A stretch of DNA of 64,000 nt from Thermotoga sp. Ku-13t (GTDB lineage: Bacteria; Thermotogota; Thermotogae; Thermotogales; DSM-5069). The notes below the pieces were generated by a model. That model searched no databases, was not told the DNA's origin, and saw only the letters and a program-made list of their open reading frames with translations. The translations under genes and the position numbers were made by a program. Below, piece by piece: positions 52,421 to 61,812 of this stretch; the stretch's first letter is position 1; the number at the start of each line of letters is the position of its first letter. Location: the NCBI RefSeq assembly GCF_011057685.1, contig NZ_LNFY01000001.1, positions 496,001-560,000 on the forward strand, given 5' to 3'.

Positions 52421-53684
52421 ACAGCAACTGCTTGAGATACTCGAAGAGAGAAGGCTGGACTTCGCGAACATCGAAAAGACAGTGAGAGAAATTGTGGAGG
52501 ACGTGAAGCACAACGGGCAGGCCGCGCTGGAAAAGTACATCGCGCTGTACGAGAAATGCGCCCTGAAGGGTGAAAGGATCCTGATCAGTGAGGAAGAACT
52601 CGATGCCGTGAAGGTCGAGGAAGAGTTCAAGGATCTGTGCGAAAAGTTCATCGAAAAACTCGAAAGGTTCCACTCGATGCAGCTGCAGGCTTCCATGTGG
52701 AATCTGACTCCGCACGGTTCTTTTGTGGGATGTCTGGTGAGACCGATCGAAAGCGTCGCGATCTATGTGCCAGCTGGCAGGAGGGTGTACTTCACGACGT
52801 TGCTCATGTGCGCGGTTCCGGCGAAGATAGCGGGGGTCGAAAGGATCGTCGTGGTGTGCCCACCGAACGAAGATGGAAAGGTTCCAGATCGAATACTGTA
52901 TCTGTGCAGAAGGTTGAACATTCGAGAGATCTACAAAATCGGTGGAGCACACGCGATCGCCGCTCTGGCTTACGGCACGAGCATCGTGAAGAAGGTCGAC
53001 AAGATCGTCGGACCGGGGAACGCGTACGTGTCGTGCGCGAAAAAACTCGTGTTTGGAGATTGCGGGATCGATTCCGTGGCAGGACCGACGGAGCTTCTCA
53101 TCGTCGCCGACTCCACCGCGAAGCCCGCGTTCGTGGCGGCGGATATGCTCGCCCAGGCGGAGCACGACGAGATGGCCATGAGCGCGCTCGTCACGGACGA
53201 TGAAAACCTGCTGGATGGAGTGCTCGAAGAACTCGCAAGACAGCTCAACTCTTTGGGCGAGCCGAACAGGTCCGTGGCGAAGGTTTCGCTCGAGAAAAAC
53301 GGCCTCGCGGTACTGGTGAGAGATCTGAAAGACGCGATCGAGGTGGTGAACCTGCTGGCTCCGGAACATCTCGAACTGTTCGTGGAAGATCCTTTCTCCT
53401 GGCTCGGTAGGGTGAAGAACGCAGGTTCCACCTTCGTTGGCAACAGCTCCGCCGAGGCGTTCGGTGATTACGGTGTTGGACCGAACCACGTGCTTCCCAC
53501 GTTGCAGAACGCCAGGTTCACTTCTGGTTTGAGCGTTCAGGACTTTTTGAAGAAGATCTTCGTGACCCTGGTGAGCGAAGAAGAGGTGAAAAAGCAGGGT
53601 GAGTTCTATGTGAAGCTGGCGAGGCTCGAAGGTTTCGAAGCGCACGCACGCTCGATCGAAGTGAGAATGGAGGGAGCAAGGTGA
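52395..53684 (+). CDS. hisD: Histidinol dehydrogenase
   Basis: Last two oxidation steps of histidine synthesis, zinc-dependent. Recognisable segments: RPIESVAIYVPAGRRVYFTTLLM, GAHAIAALAYGT, VDKIVGPGNAYV, AGPTELLIVAD, DMLAQAEHDEMA and GDYGVGPNHVLPT. 429 aa, full length. GTG start; overlaps hisG by 26 bases. Confidence 0.96.
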   Translation: MKILIEPAEQQLLEILEERRLDFANIEKTVREIVEDVKHNGQAALEKYIALYEKCALKGERILISEEELDAVKVEEEFKDLCEKFIEKLERFHSMQLQASMWNLTPHGSFVGCLVRPIESVAIYVPAGRRVYFTTLLMCAVPAKIAGVERIVVVCPPNEDGKVPDRILYLCRRLNIREIYKIGGAHAIAALAYGTSIVKKVDKIVGPGNAYVSCAKKLVFGDCGIDSVAGPTELLIVADSTAKPAFVAADMLAQAEHDEMAMSALVTDDENLLDGVLEELARQLNSLGEPNRSVAKVSLEKNGLAVLVRDLKDAIEVVNLLAPEHLELFVEDPFSWLGRVKNAGSTFVGNSSAEAFGDYGVGPNHVLPTLQNARFTSGLSVQDFLKKIFVTLVSEEEVKKQGEFYVKLARLEGFEAHARSIEVRMEGAR

Positions 53685-54715
53685 GTTTCTGTTCGATCGT
53701 TGAAGAGATCAGAAGGAATGTCGAAGCGTACCAATCTGAACCGAGGACTCCCACGTACCTTGCGCTGAACGAAAATCCTTATCCTTTTCCGGAAGAACTG
53801 GTGCGGGAGTGTTTCGAACGGATCGACGTGAGCAGGTTGCCGACCTATGTCGATTCGCCGTCCGAAGAGTTGTTGAATGAACTGGTCGACTACGTTTCCA
53901 TCGGAGGGTGGAAGGCGCAGAGAGGACAAATCAGCGTCGGAAACGGTGCCGATGAAATCATCTACGTGCTTTTGAGCATGTTCAAAGACCTCTCCATCTA
54001 CGTCTTTCCACCGACCTACAGCTGTTACGAAATCTTCGCCAGCGCCGTCGGGGTGAAACTGAACAGGGTGCCGCTGGCTGGCGAGAGGATCGATGTCGAG
54101 AGATTGAAAGATCTCAACGAGAACTGCGTGGTTTTCTTACCGAATCCAAACAATCCGACGGGACATCTCTTCTCGGACGAAGAGATCTTCTGGCTTTTAG
54201 AAAAAGGTGCGCTGCTCGTTCTCGACGAGGCTTACTACGAATTCTCTGGCAAAACCTATGCACCTTTGATAGACAATTATTCCAACCTGATCGTCGTTCG
54301 AACCTTCTCCAAAGCCTTCGGTCTGGCCTCACAGAGGGTAGGTTACCTCATAGCGAATCCCGCGCTGATCGACGCATACAACAGGATTCGACTGCCTTAC
54401 AACGTGAGCTATCTGGGACAGCTCTTCGCGACGGTCGCGCTGAAGAACAGACGCATCTTCCAGGAGAGGGTGGAAAACATCGTCGAAGAGAGAGAAAGGC
54501 TCAAGAGTGCGTTACGGAAACTTGGCTTCAACGTGAGCGATTCGAGGGCGAACTTCGTTTTCGTCTATCTGAGCCAGAAAGAAACTGAGAGGATCTATCG
54601 AGCGCTACTGGAATGCGGAATAACTGTCAGAATGACTCAGTGTGGACTTCGTATCACTGTTGGACAGGCTCACCAGAACGATCTTCTGATCGAAACGATG
54701 GAGAGGCTGATATGA
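53681..54715 (+). CDS. hisC: Histidinol-phosphate aminotransferase
   Basis: PLP-dependent fold-type I aminotransferase of 344 aa. LNENPYPFPEELV, VGNGADEIIYVLL, FLPNPNNPTGHLF, VLDEAYYEF and the PLP lysine in TFSKAFGLASQRVGY are visible. The GTG start overlaps the hisD stop by four bases. Confidence 0.95.
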   Translation: MSFCSIVEEIRRNVEAYQSEPRTPTYLALNENPYPFPEELVRECFERIDVSRLPTYVDSPSEELLNELVDYVSIGGWKAQRGQISVGNGADEIIYVLLSMFKDLSIYVFPPTYSCYEIFASAVGVKLNRVPLAGERIDVERLKDLNENCVVFLPNPNNPTGHLFSDEEIFWLLEKGALLVLDEAYYEFSGKTYAPLIDNYSNLIVVRTFSKAFGLASQRVGYLIANPALIDAYNRIRLPYNVSYLGQLFATVALKNRRIFQERVENIVEERERLKSALRKLGFNVSDSRANFVFVYLSQKETERIYRALLECGITVRMTQCGLRITVGQAHQNDLLIETMERLI

Positions 54716-55308
54716 AAGTGGAAAGAGAAGGAAATAGTTGCTCTGTCGAACGAGAGACGTCGGAAACCAGGATCAAGCTTAAACTCATCAGCAATGGAAA
54801 AGGAATCTTCTTCGGTTCGACCAGGATCGGTTTTCTCGATCACATGCTGAACACTTTTTGCAGATTTTCAACGTTGTCTCTGGATATAGAACTGTTCGAC
54901 GCAGATCTCCAGGTGGACATGCACCATGGGGTTGAAGATCTTGCGATCACGCTGGGTGCGGCGTTCAGAGAAATCTTCGATTATGGTCGTACTGCGCGCT
55001 TCTCACACGCCATCGTCCCTATGGACGAAGCACTCACACTGTGCTCGGTGGATCTCTCTGGAAGGAGTTTCCTCAACTTCCAGGTATCTTTCGAAACCGA
55101 ACGTATTGGGGAGTTTCCCACAGAGTTGATAGAGGAATTCTTCAAAAGTTTTGTTAACAACGCGAAGATCACACTGCACGTTGTGAAACTGGCGGGGAAA
55201 AACTCCCACCACATCGCCGAATCCGTCTTCAAAGCTTTTGCCATCGCTGTGAAAAACGCAATTCAGCAGGTTGATTCCGTTCAGAGCACGAAAGGGGTGA
55301 TAGATTGA
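54712..55308 (+). CDS. hisB: Imidazoleglycerol-phosphate dehydratase
   Basis: Manganese enzyme of 198 aa. Metal-binding histidine motifs: GFLDHMLNTFCRF, DMHHGVEDLAITLG and KNSHHIAESVFKAFA. It is the single-function form, not fused to a phosphatase. The ATG overlaps the hisC stop (ATGA). Several usual residues at the N-terminus are changed, but the catalytic core is complete. Confidence 0.94.
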   Translation: MKVEREGNSCSVERETSETRIKLKLISNGKGIFFGSTRIGFLDHMLNTFCRFSTLSLDIELFDADLQVDMHHGVEDLAITLGAAFREIFDYGRTARFSHAIVPMDEALTLCSVDLSGRSFLNFQVSFETERIGEFPTELIEEFFKSFVNNAKITLHVVKLAGKNSHHIAESVFKAFAIAVKNAIQQVDSVQSTKGVID

Positions 55309-55919
55309 ACATCGCGATCGTTTCCTGCGTACCCGGAAACGTTATGAACCTGTACAGGGCGATCGTCAGGCTGGATGAAAATCTCTGCGTGGAGCTGCTG
55401 GAAAGGCCTCAAAAAAAGTTCTTCAGTGCGATCTTTTTACCAGGGGTTGGGCATTTCGAAGAAGCGATGAAGAGTTTGAAGGAAAGCCAGATGGATGAAT
55501 TCATATTGCGTCACTGGCGAGCCGGCAGTCTCATCGTCGGTGTGTGCCTGGGTATGCAGTTGCTGTTCGAGGAGAGTGAGGAGAGCACGACTAACAGAAC
55601 GGTCAGGGGATTGGGCTTGCTCGAAGGTCGCGTGGTACGTTTGAGGGCAAGCATGTTGCCTCATGTTGGCTGGAACGTTGTCAAGTTTTCCAGAGAAATT
55701 TTCAGCGATCTGAATGGAAGATACTTCTACTTCGTTCATTCTTACAGAGCAGTCTGTGAACAGCAAATCGTTGCTGGTGAGTGTGAGTACGAGGAAGTTT
55801 TCCCTGCGGTAGTGATGAAAGACAATGTCATCGGCGTACAGTTCCATCCCGAGAAGAGTCACACGGTGGGTAAGGTATTTCTGAAGAAGGTGATAGAATG
55901 CGCGTTCTACCAGCGATAG
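55305..55919 (+). CDS. hisH: Imidazole glycerol phosphate synthase, glutaminase subunit
   Basis: Class I glutamine amidotransferase of 204 aa that feeds ammonia to HisF. Nucleophile Cys in VGVCLGMQLLFEES; His and Glu in IGVQFHPEKSH; oxyanion region in PGVGHFEEAM. TTG start overlapping the hisB stop. Confidence 0.95.
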   Translation: MNIAIVSCVPGNVMNLYRAIVRLDENLCVELLERPQKKFFSAIFLPGVGHFEEAMKSLKESQMDEFILRHWRAGSLIVGVCLGMQLLFEESEESTTNRTVRGLGLLEGRVVRLRASMLPHVGWNVVKFSREIFSDLNGRYFYFVHSYRAVCEQQIVAGECEYEEVFPAVVMKDNVIGVQFHPEKSHTVGKVFLKKVIECAFYQR

Positions 55920-56626
55920 ATCTGTATCAGGGAAGAGTTGTGAGGATGGAAAAGGGTCGAAAAGAACGCTGCCACATCTACGATTTCGATCCGGTTGAGC
56001 TAACGATGCACTTTGTGGAAGAAGGTTTCAAGCTGGTGCACCTGATCGATCTGTCGGCAGCCATGGATGGTTCCGACGAGAACAGGGAGATACTCAAAAG
56101 ACTTTCAGCGAAAGGTCTGGCCAACCACGTGCAGATCGGGGGTGGTATCAGAACGATCGAGCGAGCACTGGAATTGTTAAAGATGGGATTTCAAAGGCAG
56201 TTGCTCAGTTCGGCGCTGATCGAGCAACCATACTTTTTGAACGAACTGCTGGACAGAGGCATCGATGTGGTGTTCTCACTCGATACATCCTCTTCGGGTG
56301 TGTGCCTGGCCGGCTGGTCGGCGGCACGGAACATCGAAGTGGTAGGATTTTTGAAACTGCTCAGGTCTCTGGGATTGAAAGAGATCGTCCACACGGATGT
56401 GGAAGCCGACGGTTCGTTGCTGGGAAGGGATTTGAAACTCAGCAGGGCAATCGCTGTTGAAACAGGTTTGAACGTTGTCGTGGCGGGAGGCATCGCAAGT
56501 GCTCACGATCTGGAATTGGTGAGACAGCTGAATCGCGAAGTTTCCAACATTGTTGGTGTCATCGTGGGAAGGGCTTTCTACGAGGGAAAGATCAGCATCA
56601 AGGAGATGAAAGATTATGCTGGCTAA
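55898..56626 (+). CDS. hisA: ProFAR isomerase
   Basis: TIM-barrel isomerase of 242 aa. [17 protein letters not shown] holds the first catalytic Asp, [11 protein letters not shown] and VVAGGIAS the phosphate-binding loops, and [12 protein letters not shown] the second Asp. Overlaps hisH by 22 bases. Confidence 0.95.
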   Translation: MRVLPAIDLYQGRVVRMEKGRKERCHIYDFDPVELTMHFVEEGFKLVHLIDLSAAMDGSDENREILKRLSAKGLANHVQIGGGIRTIERALELLKMGFQRQLLSSALIEQPYFLNELLDRGIDVVFSLDTSSSGVCLAGWSAARNIEVVGFLKLLRSLGLKEIVHTDVEADGSLLGRDLKLSRAIAVETGLNVVVAGGIASAHDLELVRQLNREVSNIVGVIVGRAFYEGKISIKEMKDYAG

Positions 56627-57386
56627 GAGGATCATAGCCTGTCTGGACGTAAAGGATGGCGTTGTGGTTAAAGGCAAGCACTTCGAAGACCTTGTCTACG
56701 GAGGTGATCCTGTCGAGCTGGCTGAAAGATATTCCCGTCAATGCATCGATGAGATAGTGTTTCTGGACATCACCGCTTCGTTCGAATCCAGAAAAACAAT
56801 GATAGATCTTGTCAAGAAAGTTGCGGAACGCGTAGATGTGCCGTTCACTGTCGGGGGCGGTATAAGGGACCTGGAGACTGCCATGGAGCTGATCTACGCC
56901 GGGGCAGACAAGGTGAGCGTGAATACCGCGGCGGTGGAAAATCCACGGCTTGTAGAGAAGATCGCAACCAGGTTCGGGTCGCAGGCTGTTGTAGTGGCAA
57001 TCGACACAAAGAGAACAGAAATCGGTTTTGAAGTGTTTGTGATGTCTGGAAAGAAGGCCACAGGTATCAGGCTCGAAGACTGGCTGGTCGAGATCCAGCA
57101 ACGCGGTGCGGGAGAAATCCTTTTGACGAGCATAGACACAGATGGCACGAAAGATGGGTTCGACATCGAATTGATCCGCAGGGCTCGACAGATTTCAAAG
57201 CTCCCGCTCATCGCATCTGGTGGGGCTGGGAGACAGCAACATTTTCTCGAAGCATTCAGAGCCGGTGCCGACGCCGCACTTGGAGCATCGGTTTTCCACT
57301 TCGGTTTGCTCGACGTGATACAGCTTAAGAGATACCTTTTCGAAAATGGTGTGAACGTCAGACTGGATTGCGTGGAGGTAGATTGA
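56616..57386 (+). CDS. hisF: Imidazole glycerol phosphate synthase, cyclase subunit
   Basis: TIM-barrel partner of HisH, 256 aa. [16 protein letters not shown] with the catalytic Asp, [24 protein letters not shown] with the second Asp, and [11 protein letters not shown] are visible. Overlaps hisA by 11 bases. Confidence 0.96.
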   Translation: MLAKRIIACLDVKDGVVVKGKHFEDLVYGGDPVELAERYSRQCIDEIVFLDITASFESRKTMIDLVKKVAERVDVPFTVGGGIRDLETAMELIYAGADKVSVNTAAVENPRLVEKIATRFGSQAVVVAIDTKRTEIGFEVFVMSGKKATGIRLEDWLVEIQQRGAGEILLTSIDTDGTKDGFDIELIRRARQISKLPLIASGGAGRQQHFLEAFRAGADAALGASVFHFGLLDVIQLKRYLFENGVNVRLDCVEVD

Positions 57387-57387
57387 A

Positions 57388-57978
57388 GTGCTCAGACCCG
57401 TTGTAGTTCAGGAAGTCCATACGAAGGAGATTCTCATGCTCGCCTACACAAACGAAGAAGCGCTCCAATTGACGAAAGAAACTGGCTTTGCGCACTTCTA
57501 CTCAAGATCGAGAAAAAGGATCTGGAAAAAAGGGGAGCAATCAGGCAACACAATGCGTGTGGTCCAGATCCTTGAAGACTGTGACAGCGATGCGCTGCTC
57601 TATCTTGTGGATTTCCCCCACGGAAAGGTGGCGTGCCACACGGGAAGGAGGAGCTGTTTCTTCAACGTTGTGCACGGAGACGATGCCGAGGAGAATGGCC
57701 TTTCGTTTCTCGAAAAACTGTATGGCATCGTCGAGGACAGGAAGAAGAACCCGGTTCAGGGTTCCTACACGGCGAAGCTGTTCGAAGAGGGACTGGATAA
57801 GATTTTGAAGAAATTCGGAGAGGAAGCGATAGAGGTGATCCTGGCGGCGAAGCACCAAACGAAGGAGAGATTGATCGAAGAACTGGCGGATTTGATGTAC
57901 CACCTCACTGTGCTTTTGAGCGCCGAAGAAATCCGCTGGAGCGACGTGGTGAGAGAGCTAAAGAGAAGATCCAGGTGA
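57388..57978 (+). CDS. hisI: Bifunctional phosphoribosyl-AMP cyclohydrolase / phosphoribosyl-ATP pyrophosphatase
   Basis: HisIE fusion of 196 aa. The cyclohydrolase half has EILMLAYTNEEAL, FYSRSRKRIWKKGEQSGN and the zinc motif ACHTGRRSCF. The pyrophosphatase half (from about residue 105) has LEKLYGIVEDRKKN and LDKILKKFGEEAIEVILAAK. GTG start one base after the hisF stop. The histidinol-phosphate phosphatase gene is not in this window. Confidence 0.95.
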   Translation: MLRPVVVQEVHTKEILMLAYTNEEALQLTKETGFAHFYSRSRKRIWKKGEQSGNTMRVVQILEDCDSDALLYLVDFPHGKVACHTGRRSCFFNVVHGDDAEENGLSFLEKLYGIVEDRKKNPVQGSYTAKLFEEGLDKILKKFGEEAIEVILAAKHQTKERLIEELADLMYHLTVLLSAEEIRWSDVVRELKRRSR

Positions 57979-57981
57979 GTT

Positions 57982-58740
57982 TCAGCTTCCTCTGTAATAG
58001 CTCTGGTTCTCCAGAAGTTGTTCCGGCGGAACATCCCGGACGACCCTTGCTGGCACTCCCATGACAATCTTTCTGGCTGGAACGTCCTTCGTGACGACGG
58101 ATCCTGCGGCAACGAGCGCGTCCTCACCGATGACCACGCCCGGAAGGATGGTGGCGTTCGCGCCTATCCTGGCGCCCTTTTTCACGGTGGGGCCTTTGAA
58201 GTACTTTCTTCTCTCTTCGGTTCTTCCCAGGAAATTGTCGTTGGTGAAGGTGACCTCGGGGGCTATGAAACAGTAATCTTCTATGGTGGAGAGCGCTGTT
58301 ATGTACGCGTTCGTTTCTATCTTGACATACTCGCCGATGGTCGCTTTGTTCTCCACAGTCGCACCCTTGCCAATGATGGTGAACTGGCCTATCTTTACCT
58401 CTTCCCTTATCACGACCAGATCTCCAACAAAAACGTTGTCTTCCAGAACGCTCCCCCTGTATACAACGCTTCCGGCTCCTATCGCAACGTTTTTACCGAG
58501 GGTCAGAGGTGGTAGCTGTTTTTCTTCCGTCACAGCGGACATGGCCGACCTGAAGGGTTTCTTTCCCAGCACGGCGTTGTCGAAGATCACGCAACCATCG
58601 TTGATCACAGTGTCTTCCCTTATCACAACGTTGTGACCAATGATCACGTTGTCACCGATCGACACGTTCCGTTCGATGATCACGCCGTAACCAATGCTAA
58701 CGTTCTTCCCGATCTGAGCACACGGATCGATGTAGCCCAT
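57982..58740 (-). CDS. Hexapeptide-repeat acyltransferase (sugar N-acetyltransferase-like)
   Basis: A left-handed beta-helix protein of 252 aa made of isoleucine-patch hexapeptides (IGKNVSIGYGVIIERNVSIG, then GDNVIIGHNVVI and many more). The central part, IAPEVTFTNDNFLGR, resembles WbpD-type enzymes that acetylate UDP-amino sugars. The end GVPARVVRDVPPE is typical for the family. It is divergent from the export gene at 58820, which supports a role in polysaccharide synthesis; GlmU- or DapH-like roles are less likely from the context. A TATAAT at 58759-58764 may be its -10. Confidence 0.8.
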   Translation of the reverse strand: MGYIDPCAQIGKNVSIGYGVIIERNVSIGDNVIIGHNVVIREDTVINDGCVIFDNAVLGKKPFRSAMSAVTEEKQLPPLTLGKNVAIGAGSVVYRGSVLEDNVFVGDLVVIREEVKIGQFTIIGKGATVENKATIGEYVKIETNAYITALSTIEDYCFIAPEVTFTNDNFLGRTEERRKYFKGPTVKKGARIGANATILPGVVIGEDALVAAGSVVTKDVPARKIVMGVPARVVRDVPPEQLLENQSYYRGS

Positions 58741-58754
58741 GAACTTCCCTCCAA

Positions 58755-58782
58755 TTCAATTATACGTTTCACATGCTAATAT
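58755..58782 (+). promoter_or_regulatory. Promoter of the multi-SLBB export gene
   Basis: TTCAAT (58755-58760), 16 bases, TAATAT (58777-58782) with TG in extended -10 position (TGCTAATAT). It overlaps the divergent promoter of the acyltransferase gene. Confidence 0.5.
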
Positions 58783-58819
58783 TTTGATGAAAGACGAGCG
58801 CGGTGCGGGGTGATGAACT

Positions 58820-61801
58820 ATGAAAAGAGAAATCTTTTCGCTGATTGTAATTTTGATCACGGCATTGTCTTTCGCTTACTCGATCCGCGTGGGTGATGTT
58901 CTTGCCGTCGAAGTGCTCGGCTATCAGGAGCTAACGAGAGAATGCTCCGTCGACGTGGAAGGTTGCATCAGCTTCCCGCTCGTTGGCAGAGTCAAGGTCG
59001 AAGGCATGACGGTGGATCAGCTGACGAAACGTCTGACGGAACTGCTTGGAAAGCACATACCTGAACCAGAGGTTTACATAAGTTTGGTGAAGATCGCTCC
59101 GAGGAATGTCTACGTCAGCGGCGTTGTGAACACTGTTGTGGACCTCGGCATGCTGGATCTGACTCTCTCGAAGCTCGTGGCGCTCGTCGGGGCAGATCTT
59201 TCCATGGTCGATCTGAGCAAAGTGAAACTGATCCGGGATGGGAAGATTCAGCAGATAGATCTTTCCGGTCTTATCTTCGGAGAGGTGCCCAGCCATGACG
59301 TGTTGTTGAAAGAGAACGATCAGATCGTTCTACCTGAAAAGACTTACGCGGAGATGGTGAAGATCGTTGGAGCTGTGAAAGACCCTGGTGTCTATCCTTT
59401 CAAAAAGAACATGACCCTGCTCGATCTGGTATCCGCTGCTGGCGGTATCACGAACGAGGGTTCCGGGAGGATCGTTCTGATCTCAGACAGAGTGGAGGTC
59501 TTCAATGAGAAGGACGTTTTCGAAAAGACGATTCTTTTGAAACCCGGCGATACGGTGCACGTTGAAAAGTACACCGAGAGGTTCGCCTACGTGGTCGGCG
59601 CTGTTCAAACGCCTGGAATGTACCAGTTTTCACGCGAAGAAACGCTCACACTGAAGAATCTGCTGGCGAAGGCCGGCGGACTTTCACTGGAAAAGAAATT
59701 CATCGAGAAAGTGCGGATAGTAAGGCAGGGCGAGATTGTGGGAGAGTACGGGGCGGACATCGTCGATCAGAACGTGCCGATCGAGGTTGGCGATCTGGTT
59801 GAGATAAAAGCCTTCGAAGATACAGAAGTTTACGTGCTGGGGTATGTGAGAAATCCGGGTTCTTACAGGATCTCACCGGCCGAGCACATGACGCTGCAGA
59901 AACTCATCTCGCTGGCTGGAGGTCTGAGAGGCAATGCCGAAGAAGTTGAGAAGATCTCGATAAAGCGCGGTGAACAGCGACTCAACCTGGGTGTGGACCA
60001 GCTCGATTTCGAGGTCAAACCCGGCGATGTGGTCCACGTGGAAGAGTACGTGCCCAGGAGGGCGTACGTGCTGGGATACGTGAGGAACCCGGGACTGTAC
60101 ACGTTTGCCAAGAAGGAAACGTTCAGTCTGCGCAACTTGATAGCCAAAGCCGGAGGATTCGTTGACGAAAACGATGTGGAATCCATCAGAATAGGCGATC
60201 GTTCATTCGCATTCGATGAGGTAATCAACCAGGACGTTCCGCTCGAAGATGGGGCGTTCGTTTACGTCGAAAGGTTCTCGGGAAGGTTCGTCTACATGGC
60301 CGGGGACAACGCGAGCAGAAACGGTCGCATGGCGTTCGAACGCGACGAACCTTTCACGCTGCTCACCGCGGTGAAGAAGTACGGTGTGGGAGATCTTTCT
60401 TCGATAAAGAAACTCGCACTGTTGAGGAACAGTAAGGAGATTCTGTTCGAACCTTCGACGCTGATCCAGAACGATGTAACTCTTGAAGCCGGCGACACGG
60501 TGATAGTTCGCTTCGTGGAATCGAGAAGGGTCTACTTCACAGGTGACGTGTACGGCTACGTCGAGTTCTCGAAGGAGGAGCAGATGGATCTGGAACGGGC
60601 GATGGCGAAGTTCGGCAAGGTAGAAAACAGATACATCGAACGGCTCAGGGTGTTCTCCCCGAACGGCCCGATCGAACTCGAGGCGGTCAAACCGCTGGCA
60701 CTGAACGATGGTGACGTAGTGGAAGTGAAGCTCAGAAAATCCGTGCGCGTTTATGTGGACGGATTCGTCAACGTTCCAGGGAGGGTTGTGTTCGAACCGG
60801 ACGAGAAGGCAACGGTGGAACTGGCGATCGTCAAAGCGGGAAGTTTCGTAAAAAGTGAGGTTTTCGAACCGAAGGATGTCCTGCTGTTCAGAGACGGCTC
60901 ACAACAAGAGATCGGGCTGAACGAGTGGGGAACGTTCGCGCTGCAGGACGGAGATTACGTGTTTGTGCGCCGGAAAGAGAAGGTGCACGTGTACGTCTTT
61001 GGAGAAGGTGCGAACAACGCACTGGTCAGCTTCGAAAAAGAGCAAGCGCCTACGCTCAGGAACGTGCTCAGCAGAGTGGGAGGTCTGAAGCCTTCCGCGT
61101 CGAGGAGGCTGGTCCTGATCTCTCCGGAAGGCACGGTTAGAGAGGTCGAGTATGAAGAAGTGGTGAAAGGCACTGACCTGGTTCTCGAAAGTGGGACGGT
61201 CGTGCTGGTTCCCATCGAGACGGAGAACTTCGCGTACGTGGTTGGGGAAGTCGCGAGGCCCGGCGCGTACGAGCTGATCGGGGACGTGGATCTGGTCAAG
61301 CTGATCGCGCAGGCCGGTGGACTGAGCAACTGGGCGATGAAAACGAGGATCGTCCTGAAGCGCGGAAATCAGGAATTCACATACGATTTCACTGACTTGT
61401 CCATCGTGCAGCAGGTGAAGGTGCTGCCGGGAGACGTCGTGTACGTGCCATCGATTGAAACGAATGTGGCCTACGTTCTTGGAAACGTGAGGAACCCCGG
61501 GGTGGTCAGGATCGACAGGTTCAGCACGCTGTTCGATGCAATCATGAGGGCCGGCGGGTTCACGCAGTCTGCTGCGGTGAACAGGGTCTTTCTCTTCAAA
61601 GGAGGACTCGAAGGAGAGGTACAGATCTGCGATCTCTCCGGAATAATCATGGGCAAGGGTTCGAGCGTGAACCCAAACGTTTCGCCAGGCGATGTGATCT
61701 ATGTGCCGAGCAGTCCAGCGGCACAGCTGAGCGACGTGCTCCCGATCGTGAGAGATGTTCTGAGCATAATCGTAACATCGAAGAATCTGTTTGGATGGTG
61801 A
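58820..61801 (+). CDS. Polysaccharide export protein with about eleven SLBB-type repeats
   Basis: A signal peptide (KREIFSLIVILITALSFAYS) is followed by a Wza-like polysaccharide export domain (RVGDVLAVEVLGYQELTRECSVD...GCISFPLVGRVKVEGMT). Then a long series of SLBB beta-grasp units follows, each starting like 'VYVLGYVRNPGSY' and ending like 'LISLAGG'; I count about eleven, the middle ones degenerate (for example VYFTGDVYGYVEF, VYVFGEGANNALVSF). At 993 aa it is far longer than the usual 350-400 aa Wza with two or three units. The C-terminus (LPIVRDVLSIIVTSKNLFGW) could be an amphipathic or membrane helix. GGGGTGATG precedes the ATG. Probably forms the outer part of the export channel through the toga. 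Confidence 0.88.
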   Translation: MKREIFSLIVILITALSFAYSIRVGDVLAVEVLGYQELTRECSVDVEGCISFPLVGRVKVEGMTVDQLTKRLTELLGKHIPEPEVYISLVKIAPRNVYVSGVVNTVVDLGMLDLTLSKLVALVGADLSMVDLSKVKLIRDGKIQQIDLSGLIFGEVPSHDVLLKENDQIVLPEKTYAEMVKIVGAVKDPGVYPFKKNMTLLDLVSAAGGITNEGSGRIVLISDRVEVFNEKDVFEKTILLKPGDTVHVEKYTERFAYVVGAVQTPGMYQFSREETLTLKNLLAKAGGLSLEKKFIEKVRIVRQGEIVGEYGADIVDQNVPIEVGDLVEIKAFEDTEVYVLGYVRNPGSYRISPAEHMTLQKLISLAGGLRGNAEEVEKISIKRGEQRLNLGVDQLDFEVKPGDVVHVEEYVPRRAYVLGYVRNPGLYTFAKKETFSLRNLIAKAGGFVDENDVESIRIGDRSFAFDEVINQDVPLEDGAFVYVERFSGRFVYMAGDNASRNGRMAFERDEPFTLLTAVKKYGVGDLSSIKKLALLRNSKEILFEPSTLIQNDVTLEAGDTVIVRFVESRRVYFTGDVYGYVEFSKEEQMDLERAMAKFGKVENRYIERLRVFSPNGPIELEAVKPLALNDGDVVEVKLRKSVRVYVDGFVNVPGRVVFEPDEKATVELAIVKAGSFVKSEVFEPKDVLLFRDGSQQEIGLNEWGTFALQDGDYVFVRRKEKVHVYVFGEGANNALVSFEKEQAPTLRNVLSRVGGLKPSASRRLVLISPEGTVREVEYEEVVKGTDLVLESGTVVLVPIETENFAYVVGEVARPGAYELIGDVDLVKLIAQAGGLSNWAMKTRIVLKRGNQEFTYDFTDLSIVQQVKVLPGDVVYVPSIETNVAYVLGNVRNPGVVRIDRFSTLFDAIMRAGGFTQSAAVNRVFLFKGGLEGEVQICDLSGIIMGKGSSVNPNVSPGDVIYVPSSPAAQLSDVLPIVRDVLSIIVTSKNLFGW

Positions 61802-61812
61802 GACACAGCCTG

